Of a DNA stretch of 64,000 bases, positions 57,480 to 64,000 are shown piece by piece. Source of the stretch: Bacillus litorisediminis (lineage in GTDB: Bacteria; Bacillota; Bacilli; Bacillales; JC228); NCBI RefSeq assembly GCF_022808645.1, contig NZ_JAKZKT010000013.1, positions 1 to 64,000 of the forward strand, written 5' to 3'. The stretch's first letter is position 1; each line of letters starts with the position of its first letter. Both the position numbers and the translations under genes were made by a program. The notes under the pieces were generated by a model. It searched no databases, was not told the origin of the DNA, and saw only the letters and a list, made by a program, of their open reading frames with translations.

Positions 57480-57514
57480 GGGGCCTGACCCCATTAAACC
57501 TGGGTCTGACCCCC
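57480..57514. repeat. Paired GGGG-YCTGACCCC motifs
   Basis: GGGGCCTGACCCC (57480-57492) and GGGTCTGACCCCC (57502-57514) lie in the 92-bp gap between the binding protein and permease genes. They could form a small hairpin that attenuates expression of the permeases relative to the binding protein. Confidence 0.5.
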
Positions 57515-57547
57515 ATTTTGTATGAGTCAAACTATCATTTTACCTAT

Positions 57548-58792
57548 TTATTGCCCTAATTTTGCTTTGATGGCTTCAGCAGCTGCATCAGCCGCTTCTT
57601 GAGGTGTCTTCTCTCCTGCCATCATCGCTTGAACCTCTGCCTGAATCGGTGACATAATATCGCGGCCAATTGGATGAATCACACCTGGAAGGGCATATTG
57701 AGTATAACCTGCAAGCTGATTTAAGAATTCCTGATCAGCAAAGATATTTTTTGCGGATTCCCGGGTTGGAATATATTGAGTAACCGTATTAAATTTCTTC
57801 TGACTTTCTGTATTCGTCATAAATTTCACAAATTCTGCAGCGGTTGCTTTATTGTCGCTATTGGATGGAACGACAAACATTCCTGTTGTTCCATACGTGA
57901 GCTGCTCTCTGTTTTTGAGCGGAGGAGCAATCACAAAATCAATTACGTCTTTCGACAACAAATTACTTAACGTAATACCTGAACCAAGTACAGCCATCAT
58001 TTGTCCGCCATCCCAAACAGCATCCTGCTCCATCGCTGTTATCGAATCTTCCGGAATCCATCCCTTTTGATACATGTTATTGACAAATTCAAATGCCTCC
58101 ACGGATTCCGGGGAATTGATTAACACTTCATTATCCTGGGTAATAACGTCTCCACCTGCTTGCCAAATCCAAGGATAAATCGTTCCATTCATGGAGCCGC
58201 CGCCCAAGTAATTTAATGCATAATAACCTTTTTCCTTTGCTTTTTCAGCCCAATCGGCAAATTCTTCCCAGGTCGTTGGAAGATTAGCAGGATCCTCACC
58301 GATTGCTTCTATAACTTCCGTATTGTAGAAGAAAGTGTAGGCTTCCTGTAAGATTGGAAGACCATATGTCTTTCCTTTCCATTGTGTAGATAAAAGGGCT
58401 GTATCCACAAAATCATCTAAGTCATAGCCTTCCAAATACGGATCAAGCTCTAGCAGCATTCCAGCATCCGCATATTGCGGCATCTGATCCGGAATTGCAT
58501 AAAATACATCCGGACCATTATTGGCAGCAAGAGCCGTTAAAATCTTTTGGTCCCGATTTGCCCATGGAATCTGCTCAAAATTAACTGTCACATCATACTC
58601 TTCTTCAAATGCGGTAATAATTTCATCCCACATCTTACCTTCAACATCTTGATCACCAGTAAAAGGATGAGCCCATACGGTAATCTCACCGCCGATTTCC
58701 CCATCAGTATCAGCTTCTTCATTTTGACTGCAGCCAGCTAATAATGTCCCCGTTATTAAAAGAAAGATTAAAAGAAATTGAAGCTTTCTCAC
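57548..58792 (-). CDS. Extracellular sugar-binding lipoprotein of the ABC importer
   Basis: A 414-aa solute-binding protein of the maltose/CUT1 cluster. The signal peptide ends in the lipobox LLAGC (Cys near residue 20), so the mature protein is anchored after Lgt and Lsp processing. EITVWAHPFTGDQD and the C-terminal ATAAEFVKFMTN region are typical of family 1 binding proteins. It starts with GTG after AAAGGGG. It is the first gene of the transporter operon, about 175 nt below the operator-linked promoter. Confidence 0.93.
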   Translation of the reverse strand: MRKLQFLLIFLLITGTLLAGCSQNEEADTDGEIGGEITVWAHPFTGDQDVEGKMWDEIITAFEEEYDVTVNFEQIPWANRDQKILTALAANNGPDVFYAIPDQMPQYADAGMLLELDPYLEGYDLDDFVDTALLSTQWKGKTYGLPILQEAYTFFYNTEVIEAIGEDPANLPTTWEEFADWAEKAKEKGYYALNYLGGGSMNGTIYPWIWQAGGDVITQDNEVLINSPESVEAFEFVNNMYQKGWIPEDSITAMEQDAVWDGGQMMAVLGSGITLSNLLSKDVIDFVIAPPLKNREQLTYGTTGMFVVPSNSDNKATAAEFVKFMTNTESQKKFNTVTQYIPTRESAKNIFADQEFLNQLAGYTQYALPGVIHPIGRDIMSPIQAEVQAMMAGEKTPQEAADAAAEAIKAKLGQ

Positions 58793-58966
58793 TCACAAAA
58801 CCCCTTTCATTTTGTTTTATAATGAAAATAGAAACTAAGGTTTACCTCCTTTCAAGCTGTGTAGTATGGACATCAGGTGGTAAAGAATGAAAAGAAATAG
58901 TAAAATGTAGGACATGCATGAGGTCAAATTACAAAATAGTTAAAATTTTCAGGTAGCCTATATATA

Positions 58967-59010
58967 ATCCTATTTCGTTTTTCATTCAGAGACAAGTCTC
59001 TAAAGTGTCT
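58967..59010 (-). promoter_or_regulatory. Promoter of the ABC transporter operon with operator (site 3)
   Basis: AGAC-AA-GTCT-CTAAAGT-GTCT is at 58990-59010. On the minus strand TTGTCT (in the motif) is followed after 17 bp by TAGGAT (58967-58972), the same geometry as site 1. On the plus strand a possible -10 TATAAT (58963-58968) for the YesL-like gene lies just upstream, so the site could control both directions. A second weaker minus-strand promoter (TTGACC, 17 bp, TTTACT) begins at 58927. Confidence 0.7.
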
Positions 59011-59082
59011 TTAAATAAAGACCTAGAAGAATATGAGATGGATAATGCTTACAAACTTTATCTGGCAAAGGGGGAAAATCGG

Positions 59083-59700
59083 TTGAGCGGTTGGGATCGT
59101 TTTAATCAACTTGCTACTTGGATGGTGAAAATTGCTTATTTAAATATTTTATGGATAGTATTTTCGATTATTGGATTAGTGGTATTTGGACTTTTCCCTG
59201 CCACGGTCGCGATGTTCACAATCGTAGGAAAATGGTTCCATGGCGATAAGGATCTCGGCATCTTTTCATGCTTTTGGAATGTCTTTCGGGATGAGTTTTT
59301 CAAAGCAAATCGGTATGCACTTCTTTTCCTAGCTGGGGGGTATCTATTATATTACGATTTTATATTCTTGCGGTTAAATGAAGGACAGCTAGTCTTTCTT
59401 TATCCTGTCTTTATTTTTCTGGCAATTGCTTATATCATCACGCTATTATACTTCTTTATTGTTTATGTTCATTTTGATTTAAAATTCTTTCAATCTATTA
59501 AACAGTCGTTTTTAATTGCGGCTGTCTCACCTGTAGAGACCCTTCTCATGGTTGCATCCTTTTTCATACTATATTGGGTTGTGAGATTGATCCCTGGAAT
59601 CATCCCATTATTTACAGGCAGTGTTTTAGCTATTGTCATTACATGGATTGGGCATCGGGCGTTTGCAAAGATTGAGCGCAAAAAGGAAATTCGAAGCTAA
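59083..59700 (+). CDS. YesL-like membrane protein (DUF624)
   Basis: A 205-aa protein with about five transmembrane helices; MVKIAYLNILWIVFSIIGLVVFGLFPAT is the family signature. DUF624 proteins are found next to sugar ABC importers, as yesL is to yesOPQ in B. subtilis, and may assist the permease. I place the start at the TTG at 59083 because AAGGGGG lies 8 nt before it and it gives the family N-terminus; GTG at 59005 and ATG at 59038 are in frame but lack such a site and would put residues over the operator. Confidence 0.82.
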   Translation: MSGWDRFNQLATWMVKIAYLNILWIVFSIIGLVVFGLFPATVAMFTIVGKWFHGDKDLGIFSCFWNVFRDEFFKANRYALLFLAGGYLLYYDFIFLRLNEGQLVFLYPVFIFLAIAYIITLLYFFIVYVHFDLKFFQSIKQSFLIAAVSPVETLLMVASFFILYWVVRLIPGIIPLFTGSVLAIVITWIGHRAFAKIERKKEIRS

Positions 59701-59789
59701 GAGGAGTCCGGCAGAAAATATTGCGACTTATAAGAGACTGACTTTATTTTAGAGTAGTGGGGCCGGAAAAATTATGGTGTATCGGAACT

Positions 59790-60060
59790 AGGTATCTGGT
59801 TTAAGGAACTCAGCGCTCGTTTTACGGAACCCAGTACCTGGTTTTCGGAACTCGGTACCTGGTTTTCCGGACTTTGCACCGGCTATTTCCGACTCATACC
59901 GGCTATTTCCGGACTTTGCACCGGCTATTTCCGACTCATACCGGCTATTCCCGGACTTTGTACCGGCTATTTCCGACTCATACCGGCTATTCCCGGACTT
60001 TGCACCGGCTATTTCGGACCCAGTACCGGCTATTTCCGACTCAGATCCTGCTTTTCGGAA
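59790..60060 (+). repeat. Repeat field including a 42-bp tandem repeat
   Basis: From 59871 a 42-bp unit (ACTTTGCACCGGCTATTTCC, then GACTCATACCGGCTATTTCCGG) recurs with starts at 59871, 59913, 59955 and 59997. Before it, units based on GTACCTGGTTTTCGGAACTC occur. It is an 850-bp intergenic stretch between the YesL-like and L,D-transpeptidase genes. Confidence 0.88.
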
Positions 60061-60149
60061 CTTAGAAGCCTTGTTTTTCTAAAAACAACTTACATTTTTA
60101 GTACGTGGGACGTATGATTCGGAAAAAACTGCAAGTTTTGCAGAAGTCT

Positions 60150-60450
60150 CCACCTTTTTAACAGAACTCGGATCTCAATTACAGAACTCAGATTGATTTA
60201 ACCGGACTTAGCACTTGGATAACCGAACTCAGAATTCATTTTACCGAACTTAAATTTGTTTAACCGAACTCAGATGCGTTTTAAATGAACTCAGAAACCT
60301 TTTACCGAACTTGGGCTCCACTTAACCGAACTCCGACCCTTTTAACCGAACTCGGCCACCACTTAACCCAACTCCGAACCTCCACTTTACCGAACTCCGA
60401 CCTACCACTTATCCGAACTCCGAACCACCACTTATTCCGGACTCAGCACT
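60150..60450 (-). repeat. Degenerate ~21-bp repeats (TTAACCGAACTCAGA type)
   Basis: About 14 copies of TTAACCGAACTC or TTACCGAACTC spaced about 20-22 bp. This is the reverse complement of the GAGTTCGGTTA core repeated at 2985-3590, so the two fields belong to one family in opposite orientation. No higher-order unit is seen here. No gene is supportable in it. Confidence 0.85.
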
Positions 60451-60551
60451 TTCTTTTCACGAACTCAACGCAACCCATCGATAGCAAGACTAGCTTCCAA
60501 AATACTTCTGGATTCATAACGTAATCTAAAAGAAGGATTTTGGAGGCTGCC

Positions 60552-61049
60552 ATGTACTATCACATTGTAAAACCCCGGGAGACATTATGGTCCATCTCGG
60601 AGGACTATCGTGTTTCTTTCCAAGCGCTTGTAAGAGCCAATAACATTAGCAATCCAAATGCAATCTATGTCGGGCAAGCAATCCTGATTCCGGGACTGCC
60701 TAACCCAGACCAAATTCCATATACGATTCATGTCTCAACTTCCCAGCGAACACTGACATTAAGACGGAACCAAACAGTTGTTAAAACCTACCCGATTGCT
60801 GTCGGGAGAATTCTTCATCAAACACCGGTTGGGGAATTTGTCATCATCAATAAAGCACCAAACCCAGGCGGACCTTTTGGAACCATGTGGATGTCGCTTT
60901 CGAAAAAGCATTATGGCATTCACGGTACCAATGATCCTTCCTCAATTGGAAAAGCTGTCTCAAGAGGCTGTATTCGTATGTATAACCGGGATGTAGAGGA
61001 ACTGGCGAGGACCGTTCCGATTGGGACACGGGTTTTTATAAGGCCATAA
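60552..61049 (+). CDS. LysM and L,D-transpeptidase (YkuD) protein
   Basis: A 165-aa protein: LysM domain at residues 2-48 ([17 protein letters not shown]) and YkuD catalytic domain at ~55-165. The catalytic motif HGTND (H114) and SRGCIRM (C130) is complete, so it can form 3-3 peptidoglycan cross-links or trim stem peptides. It has no signal peptide, like B. subtilis YkuD, which is spore-associated. The ATG at 60552 follows GGAGG; a TTG four codons earlier is in frame but less well placed. Confidence 0.92.
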   Translation: MYYHIVKPRETLWSISEDYRVSFQALVRANNISNPNAIYVGQAILIPGLPNPDQIPYTIHVSTSQRTLTLRRNQTVVKTYPIAVGRILHQTPVGEFVIINKAPNPGGPFGTMWMSLSKKHYGIHGTNDPSSIGKAVSRGCIRMYNRDVEELARTVPIGTRVFIRP

Positions 61050-61052
61050 TGA

Positions 61053-61089
61053 AATGGGCGCTTTCATCGTCTAATGAATAGCGCCCATT
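61053..61089 (+). terminator. Inverted repeat after the L,D-transpeptidase gene
   Basis: Stem AATGGGCGC / GCGCCCATT (61053-61061 and 61081-61089), 3 nt past the stop codon. No T-run follows, so termination may be weak. Confidence 0.55.
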
Positions 61090-61169
61090 AAGGATTAATT
61101 GGTATGAATGGTTCCGAAATTTCACTAGAACCACCTTCATCAGGGTTTGCCGATTGAAATTATGGGGTA

Positions 61170-61692
61170 CTATTGAACGAGCCACCTAACCGCTTCAAGA
61201 AAATTCTCTGCTACATAATCAGGTTCTACATTTGCCCAAGTATAACGATATTCACTAAGTGAACCCTTCCCCCATCCGGTTTGGACGAGAATTTTCATTG
61301 CGCCCACTGCATGAGCAGCTAACATATCTGTAGAACCGACATCTCCAATAACTTCACACCTCGAATAGTCTAAATTATATTTTTGGGATGCTTCAATTAA
61401 AAGACCTGTCCTTGGCTTTCTGCACTTACACTCTTCATCCTGATCATGAGGGCAGATGAAGGCATCGTCAAAACAAAGGACTAAACTGTTCCTGAAATTC
61501 TGTGATGGTAGCCTGATTTTTGCTAATCCGATTCTGATTGGTAAAGGCGAACATTTTGATATTTTGATTTTTTAACAGTTTCAAATCCTCCATACTAAAA
61601 GGATAAAGACTAAAATCCTTTGGATGAATGAAATGTCCAGTTCCCCCTATCGTACCATCCCGATCAATGAATACGGCTTGGATATTGTTCAT
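61170..61692 (-). pseudogene. HAD-IIIA phosphatase gene (histidinol/heptose-phosphatase type), frameshifted
   Basis: The 5' part (61692 to about 61475) encodes FIDRDGTIGG, the HAD nucleophile motif DxD, and FTNQNRI. After EFQEQF the frame runs into a stop at 61468; in another frame it continues as FDDAFICPHDQDEECKCRKP and IGDVGSTDMLAAH, ending at 61170. Both halves together give a normal ~173-aa GmhB/HisB-N-like phosphatase, so one extra base near 61475 breaks the gene. This is either a recent mutation or a sequencing error. Confidence 0.85.
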
Positions 61693-61707
61693 TCTGCTCC
61701 TCCCTTA

Positions 61708-62178
61708 TTACACAAATGGCTTTTCCATATCAAGCATGGAAGTGAAACCTAGATCTTTGTAAACATTTTTAGCACTCGAACTGGACCAAAGTCTTGCCCG
61801 TTTTGCTCCTTTTTCTTTCAGCCACTCACAAACCTCTTCCACTAATAAATGGGCCAGTCCCTTTTTCCGATGTTGTTCCACCGTATATACCGATATAATC
61901 CAACCAAAAGGAGTTAGTTCCTGACTTAATGGAAAAGCATATTCCATTCTTAAAAGACCGCCTGCACATGATACGATTTTCCCCTCTAGATCCATAGCCA
62001 CTCTAAAAAGGAGGTTACCAGAATCATATTCTTTTAAAAATAAGTTCCTGACTTGATTAACCTGCATTAAATCAGGGGCAGGAATCCCATCAATATCCCC
62101 CAATTCACAAGCCATTCTATACCAATATTCTGCAAGCAGAAGCATTTCTTCTCTTTCAGCCCATCTTGTTTGATACAT
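61708..62178 (-). CDS. GNAT N-acetyltransferase
   Basis: A 156-aa acetyltransferase. The acetyl-CoA loop is QHRKKGLAHLLVEEVCEW, preceded by GWIISVYTV, and KNVYKDLGFTSM is the usual last strand. The substrate is unknown. It ends 15 bp before the HAD gene start on the same strand, so the two may have been co-transcribed. Confidence 0.88.
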   Translation of the reverse strand: MYQTRWAEREEMLLLAEYWYRMACELGDIDGIPAPDLMQVNQVRNLFLKEYDSGNLLFRVAMDLEGKIVSCAGGLLRMEYAFPLSQELTPFGWIISVYTVEQHRKKGLAHLLVEEVCEWLKEKGAKRARLWSSSSAKNVYKDLGFTSMLDMEKPFV

Positions 62179-62272
62179 GCTGTGAACCTCCAGTCTTTTA
62201 CTTAATGATTTTGACTTGGTGATGAAATTTTCCTGCTTTTTTAAGTAAAGGGCTTTTATTGTATATTCACAT

Positions 62273-62309
62273 AAAAAAGGATAAGGACTATTTTTGCCCC
62301 TATCCTTTT
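62273..62309 (-). terminator. Terminator of the 86-aa gene
   Basis: Stem AAAAGGATA / TATCCTTTT with a T-rich 3' arm on the minus strand, 26 bp past the stop codon. Confidence 0.75.
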
Positions 62310-62334
62310 GCTTTCTCCCCTCATGTTAAATCCT

Positions 62335-62595
62335 TTATTTTTTATGCTTCCAATTATATAAGAGCTCGGCCATTAGGTTTGCTCCTATAAACAAAATGCT
62401 CCCCTGTGCATGAAAATGCAGCTGTTGCGTCTCAAAACTCATTGTTTCAAAGTATTCATCTTGTTTAAGTTCAAGTTCTTTGCGTCTTTTATCCATTTCT
62501 TTTAATTCCTTTATATACCTGTATTGCATTGGCAATAGAGCAAATGATAACAGGATATAAGCAGCAAGGATTCCTAATAAAATATTTACACCCAT
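62335..62595 (-). CDS. Unrecognised small membrane protein
   Basis: An 86-aa protein with one N-terminal transmembrane helix (residues 3-24), a charged helical stretch that may form a coiled coil (KELKEMDKRRKELELKQDE, ~28-48) and a less hydrophobic segment near 63-80. The family is not recognised. The ATG follows GGAGGAAGGG, which supports that it is translated. Confidence 0.6.
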   Translation of the reverse strand: MGVNILLGILAAYILLSFALLPMQYRYIKELKEMDKRRKELELKQDEYFETMSFETQQLHFHAQGSILFIGANLMAELLYNWKHKK

Positions 62596-62891
62596 TTCCC
62601 TTCCTCCTTTACCTTTACAGCATTACTGGTATTGAATAGAAAAAATTACCTTTTGACTTGTTGTTAATATATACGTATCCACATTATTTTTGTTTCATTT
62701 TTTATTTAAACACTCAAATTATTGTTCATTTGATCCGTATATCACACAGTCCAATAAATTAAGAAGGTTGCCTTATTAGAGAGACTCTCTCAAAAGACAA
62801 CCTTCGATTGGAGGAATATCATTTTTTTATCCTCTATTTTAAACTTGTAGTTACTCTGATTAAATCGTACTATCCAGATAGTGAAAATCCT
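62596..62891. other. Intergenic region with nested inverted repeat
   Basis: No gene is seen. AAGGTTG (62763-62769) and CAACCTT (62800-62806) enclose a smaller palindrome around GAGAGACTCTCTC. It is probably the terminator of the 89-aa gene at 62892. Confidence 0.55.
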
Positions 62892-63161
62892 TTATTTATC
62901 ATCGATCTCAAAGTCATAGTTTTCTTCATCATTTTGTTTAATACTGACTTTCCAAGCATCGGTTTTCGAATCATAAGTTAATTCACGAATGGCTATAGTA
63001 CCTTCAATTCCGTTTTCTTTTGCTTTTTGAATAACAACCTGAACAACTTCTGATTCAGAGAGGTCCGCTCCATCCGGTTTGTATTCAGGAAGGACTTCAA
63101 CATAAAGCGCAGTCCCTTGGCCAGGGTATGATTCCAAAATTGGGCCCGATGCCTCCACCAT
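62892..63161 (-). CDS. Unrecognised 89-aa protein
   Basis: A small acidic soluble protein (MVEASGPILESYPGQGTALY at the start) with mixed strands and one helix; no signal peptide and no known motif. It overlaps the stop of the preceding gene (TGATG), so the two are translationally coupled and probably act together. An in-frame GTG one codon earlier is an alternative start. Confidence 0.6.
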   Translation of the reverse strand: MVEASGPILESYPGQGTALYVEVLPEYKPDGADLSESEVVQVVIQKAKENGIEGTIAIRELTYDSKTDAWKVSIKQNDEENYDFEIDDK

Positions 63162-64000
63162 CACTCTTTGACCAACTTCTCACATGCATTCGGGAAATTG
63201 AATACAATAGCGGAATAGAACTCGTCGACGCCTTCCGTAGAACTAAATTCCTGTGGCTCAGCATCCACAACAAGCATACTATCTGTACCAATTTCCATTA
63301 CATATGACCCTTCTTTAGTTAACTGATTAGTGTAGGGTTCCTCAGGATAAAAAGTATCCGGCTCTCCTTCTTTTGGAACCATCCTACCTTCCTGCTCTGC
63401 AACCAGCCGCCTCTCAGGAAATTGCTGCCTGAGACTTTCTATTTGTTCCTCAGTTAAAAAGTTATGGCTAATCTCAATATCTCCAGTAATCGTGTTCACA
63501 CTGACACCCACTGAAACAAGATTTGGGGCGTGATGCTGATCAACAAATGTCCTTACCGCCTGGTTCACTTCATTCATTAACTGCTGGTTTTCCGCTTCAG
63601 TAAACGGTGAATAGTAAATAAAAATATATTCAGCTTTAATTCTTCCTGCGTCTACTTCCGCTTGGAGTCTATCTACTAATTCCTTTAAGCGGTCATCTGG
63701 CTTTTTAATCCCTATCCAAAAACCTGCCTGTTCTGCGCCAGAAGTCTGATTTTCATAAAAGATAACTCCCTCTTTTGAAAAAACATCATGCCCGCCATAA
63801 ATTTCTTCTATAACGGAAGTAGCGATATTACCTTCAACCCACTGAACAGATAAATCTTCTAAAAGTTCATCCGATGGTTCACCGTATAAACCTTCTTTAA
63901 ACTCCTTTGATTCTTTTAATTCATTCATTACTTGATCCCTTTCAGGAGTTTCTGTGGCAGTCTGCTCTAGTTTTGCAATAATGGGCCGGTTACTGACGAT
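63161..64000 (-). CDS. Unrecognised protein, N-terminus beyond the window
   Basis: At least 279 codons, open to the window edge (the frame reads IVSNRPIIAKLEQTATETPE before the first internal ATG at 63928). The visible part is acidic and soluble, with helix-rich segments around LKELVDRLQAEVDAG and a beta-rich middle (VSVGVSVNTITGDIEIS). I do not recognise the family. The coupling with the 89-aa gene downstream suggests a two-gene unit. The true start and any signal peptide cannot be seen. Confidence 0.6.
   Translation of the reverse strand: MVSNRPIIAKLEQTATETPERDQVMNELKESKEFKEGLYGEPSDELLEDLSVQWVEGNIATSVIEEIYGGHDVFSKEGVIFYENQTSGAEQAGFWIGIKKPDDRLKELVDRLQAEVDAGRIKAEYIFIYYSPFTEAENQQLMNEVNQAVRTFVDQHHAPNLVSVGVSVNTITGDIEISHNFLTEEQIESLRQQFPERRLVAEQEGRMVPKEGEPDTFYPEEPYTNQLTKEGSYVMEIGTDSMLVVDAEPQEFSSTEGVDEFYSAIVFNFPNACEKLVKE

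Noticed and set aside
58795-58810. Five-codon leader ATG-AAA-GGG-GTT-TTG ending at the GTG of the binding-protein gene
   Set aside because: It overlaps the ribosome binding site of the real gene and has no site of its own before it; most likely incidental.
58846-58860. Strong minus-strand Shine-Dalgarno AAAGGAGGT in the leader of the ABC operon
   Set aside because: No start codon follows at usable distance in any frame, so I do not call a small gene there.
59005-59082. N-terminal extension of the YesL-like protein from GTG 59005 or ATG 59038
   Set aside because: It would overlap the operator and adds residues not expected for the family; the TTG at 59083 has a far better ribosome binding site.
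59874-60065. Open frame encoding repeats of RLFPTHTGY
   Set aside because: It is only a translation of the 42-bp tandem repeat (42 is a multiple of 3, so the frame stays open). There is no ribosome binding site and the composition is unlike neighbouring proteins.
60285-60524. Open frame across the AACCGAACTC repeats
   Set aside because: No ribosome binding site; it follows from the repeat composition and ends just before the real L,D-transpeptidase start.

Overview
The window is chromosomal DNA of a low-to-mid GC, spore-forming, Gram-positive bacterium of the Bacillaceae. The left part (0-24 kb) follows the gene order of Bacillus subtilis closely: trxB, yvcD-like TPR gene, hisIFAHBDGZ, yvoF, ppaX, yvoD, lgt, hprK, nagAB, yvlD, yvlB, uvrAB, csbA. 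A short HisG paired with HisZ, a cytoplasmic LysM/L,D-transpeptidase and GGAGG-type ribosome binding sites with occasional TTG/GTG starts support this. The genus is not fixed by the sequence.

Layout. 0.1-2.9 kb: trxB and a TPR protein. 2.9-3.6 kb: tandem repeats containing three 125-bp higher-order units. 3.6-10.2 kb: leftward histidine operon with a sigma-A promoter at 10185-10213. 10.5-14.4 kb: yvoF-ppaX-yvoD-lgt-hprK. 14.7-16.8 kb: rightward nagAB behind a DasR/NagR-like operator. 16.9-24.2 kb: yvlD, yvlB, uvrA, uvrB with two LexA-like boxes, csbA. 24.5-37 kb: accessory genes: a cupredoxin, a PfkB kinase, a remnant of an aminoglycoside adenylyltransferase, a NAT-like protein, a two-component system whose kinase is frameshifted, GNAT, LysM-3D, a zinc-finger/LuxR/DUF2087 regulator, a DHA2 exporter, an AraC regulator and two VOC proteins.

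The most distinctive region is 38.1-59.7 kb, which looks like an uncharacterised carbohydrate-utilisation locus. It has a sugar ABC importer (binding lipoprotein and two permeases), four Gfo/Idh/MocA oxidoreductases, a FAD-dependent oxidoreductase, a CE7-type acetyl esterase, a TIM-barrel sugar isomerase, a DapA-family aldolase/lyase, an NAD-dependent epimerase-like protein and a YesL-like membrane protein. It also has a 1630-residue protein that fuses an MDR dehydrogenase to beta-propeller repeats, Ig-like domains and two carbohydrate-binding-like modules, with no signal peptide. A divergent regulator (receptor-like N-terminus, GGDEF-like core, winged helix) sits in the middle. Three copies of one motif, AGAC-N2-GTCT-N7-GTCT, lie exactly at the promoters of its gene and of the two leftward operons. 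In both operons the -35 box is embedded in the motif with identical geometry, so the locus can be read as one regulon. My inference is import of an acylated or unusual glycoside followed by NAD/FAD-dependent oxidation, epimerisation and lysis; the substrate is unknown.

The 38.1-45.3 kb part of this locus lies between two arrays of the same ~193-bp palindrome-containing repeat in direct orientation, which suggests a separately acquired or excisable module. 59.7-60.5 kb is another dense repeat field, one family of which matches the 3-kb repeats in opposite orientation. The right end (60.5-64 kb) carries an L,D-transpeptidase, a frameshifted HAD phosphatase, a GNAT and three unrecognised small proteins, the last cut by the window edge. 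No tRNA, rRNA, insertion sequence or CRISPR array was seen.
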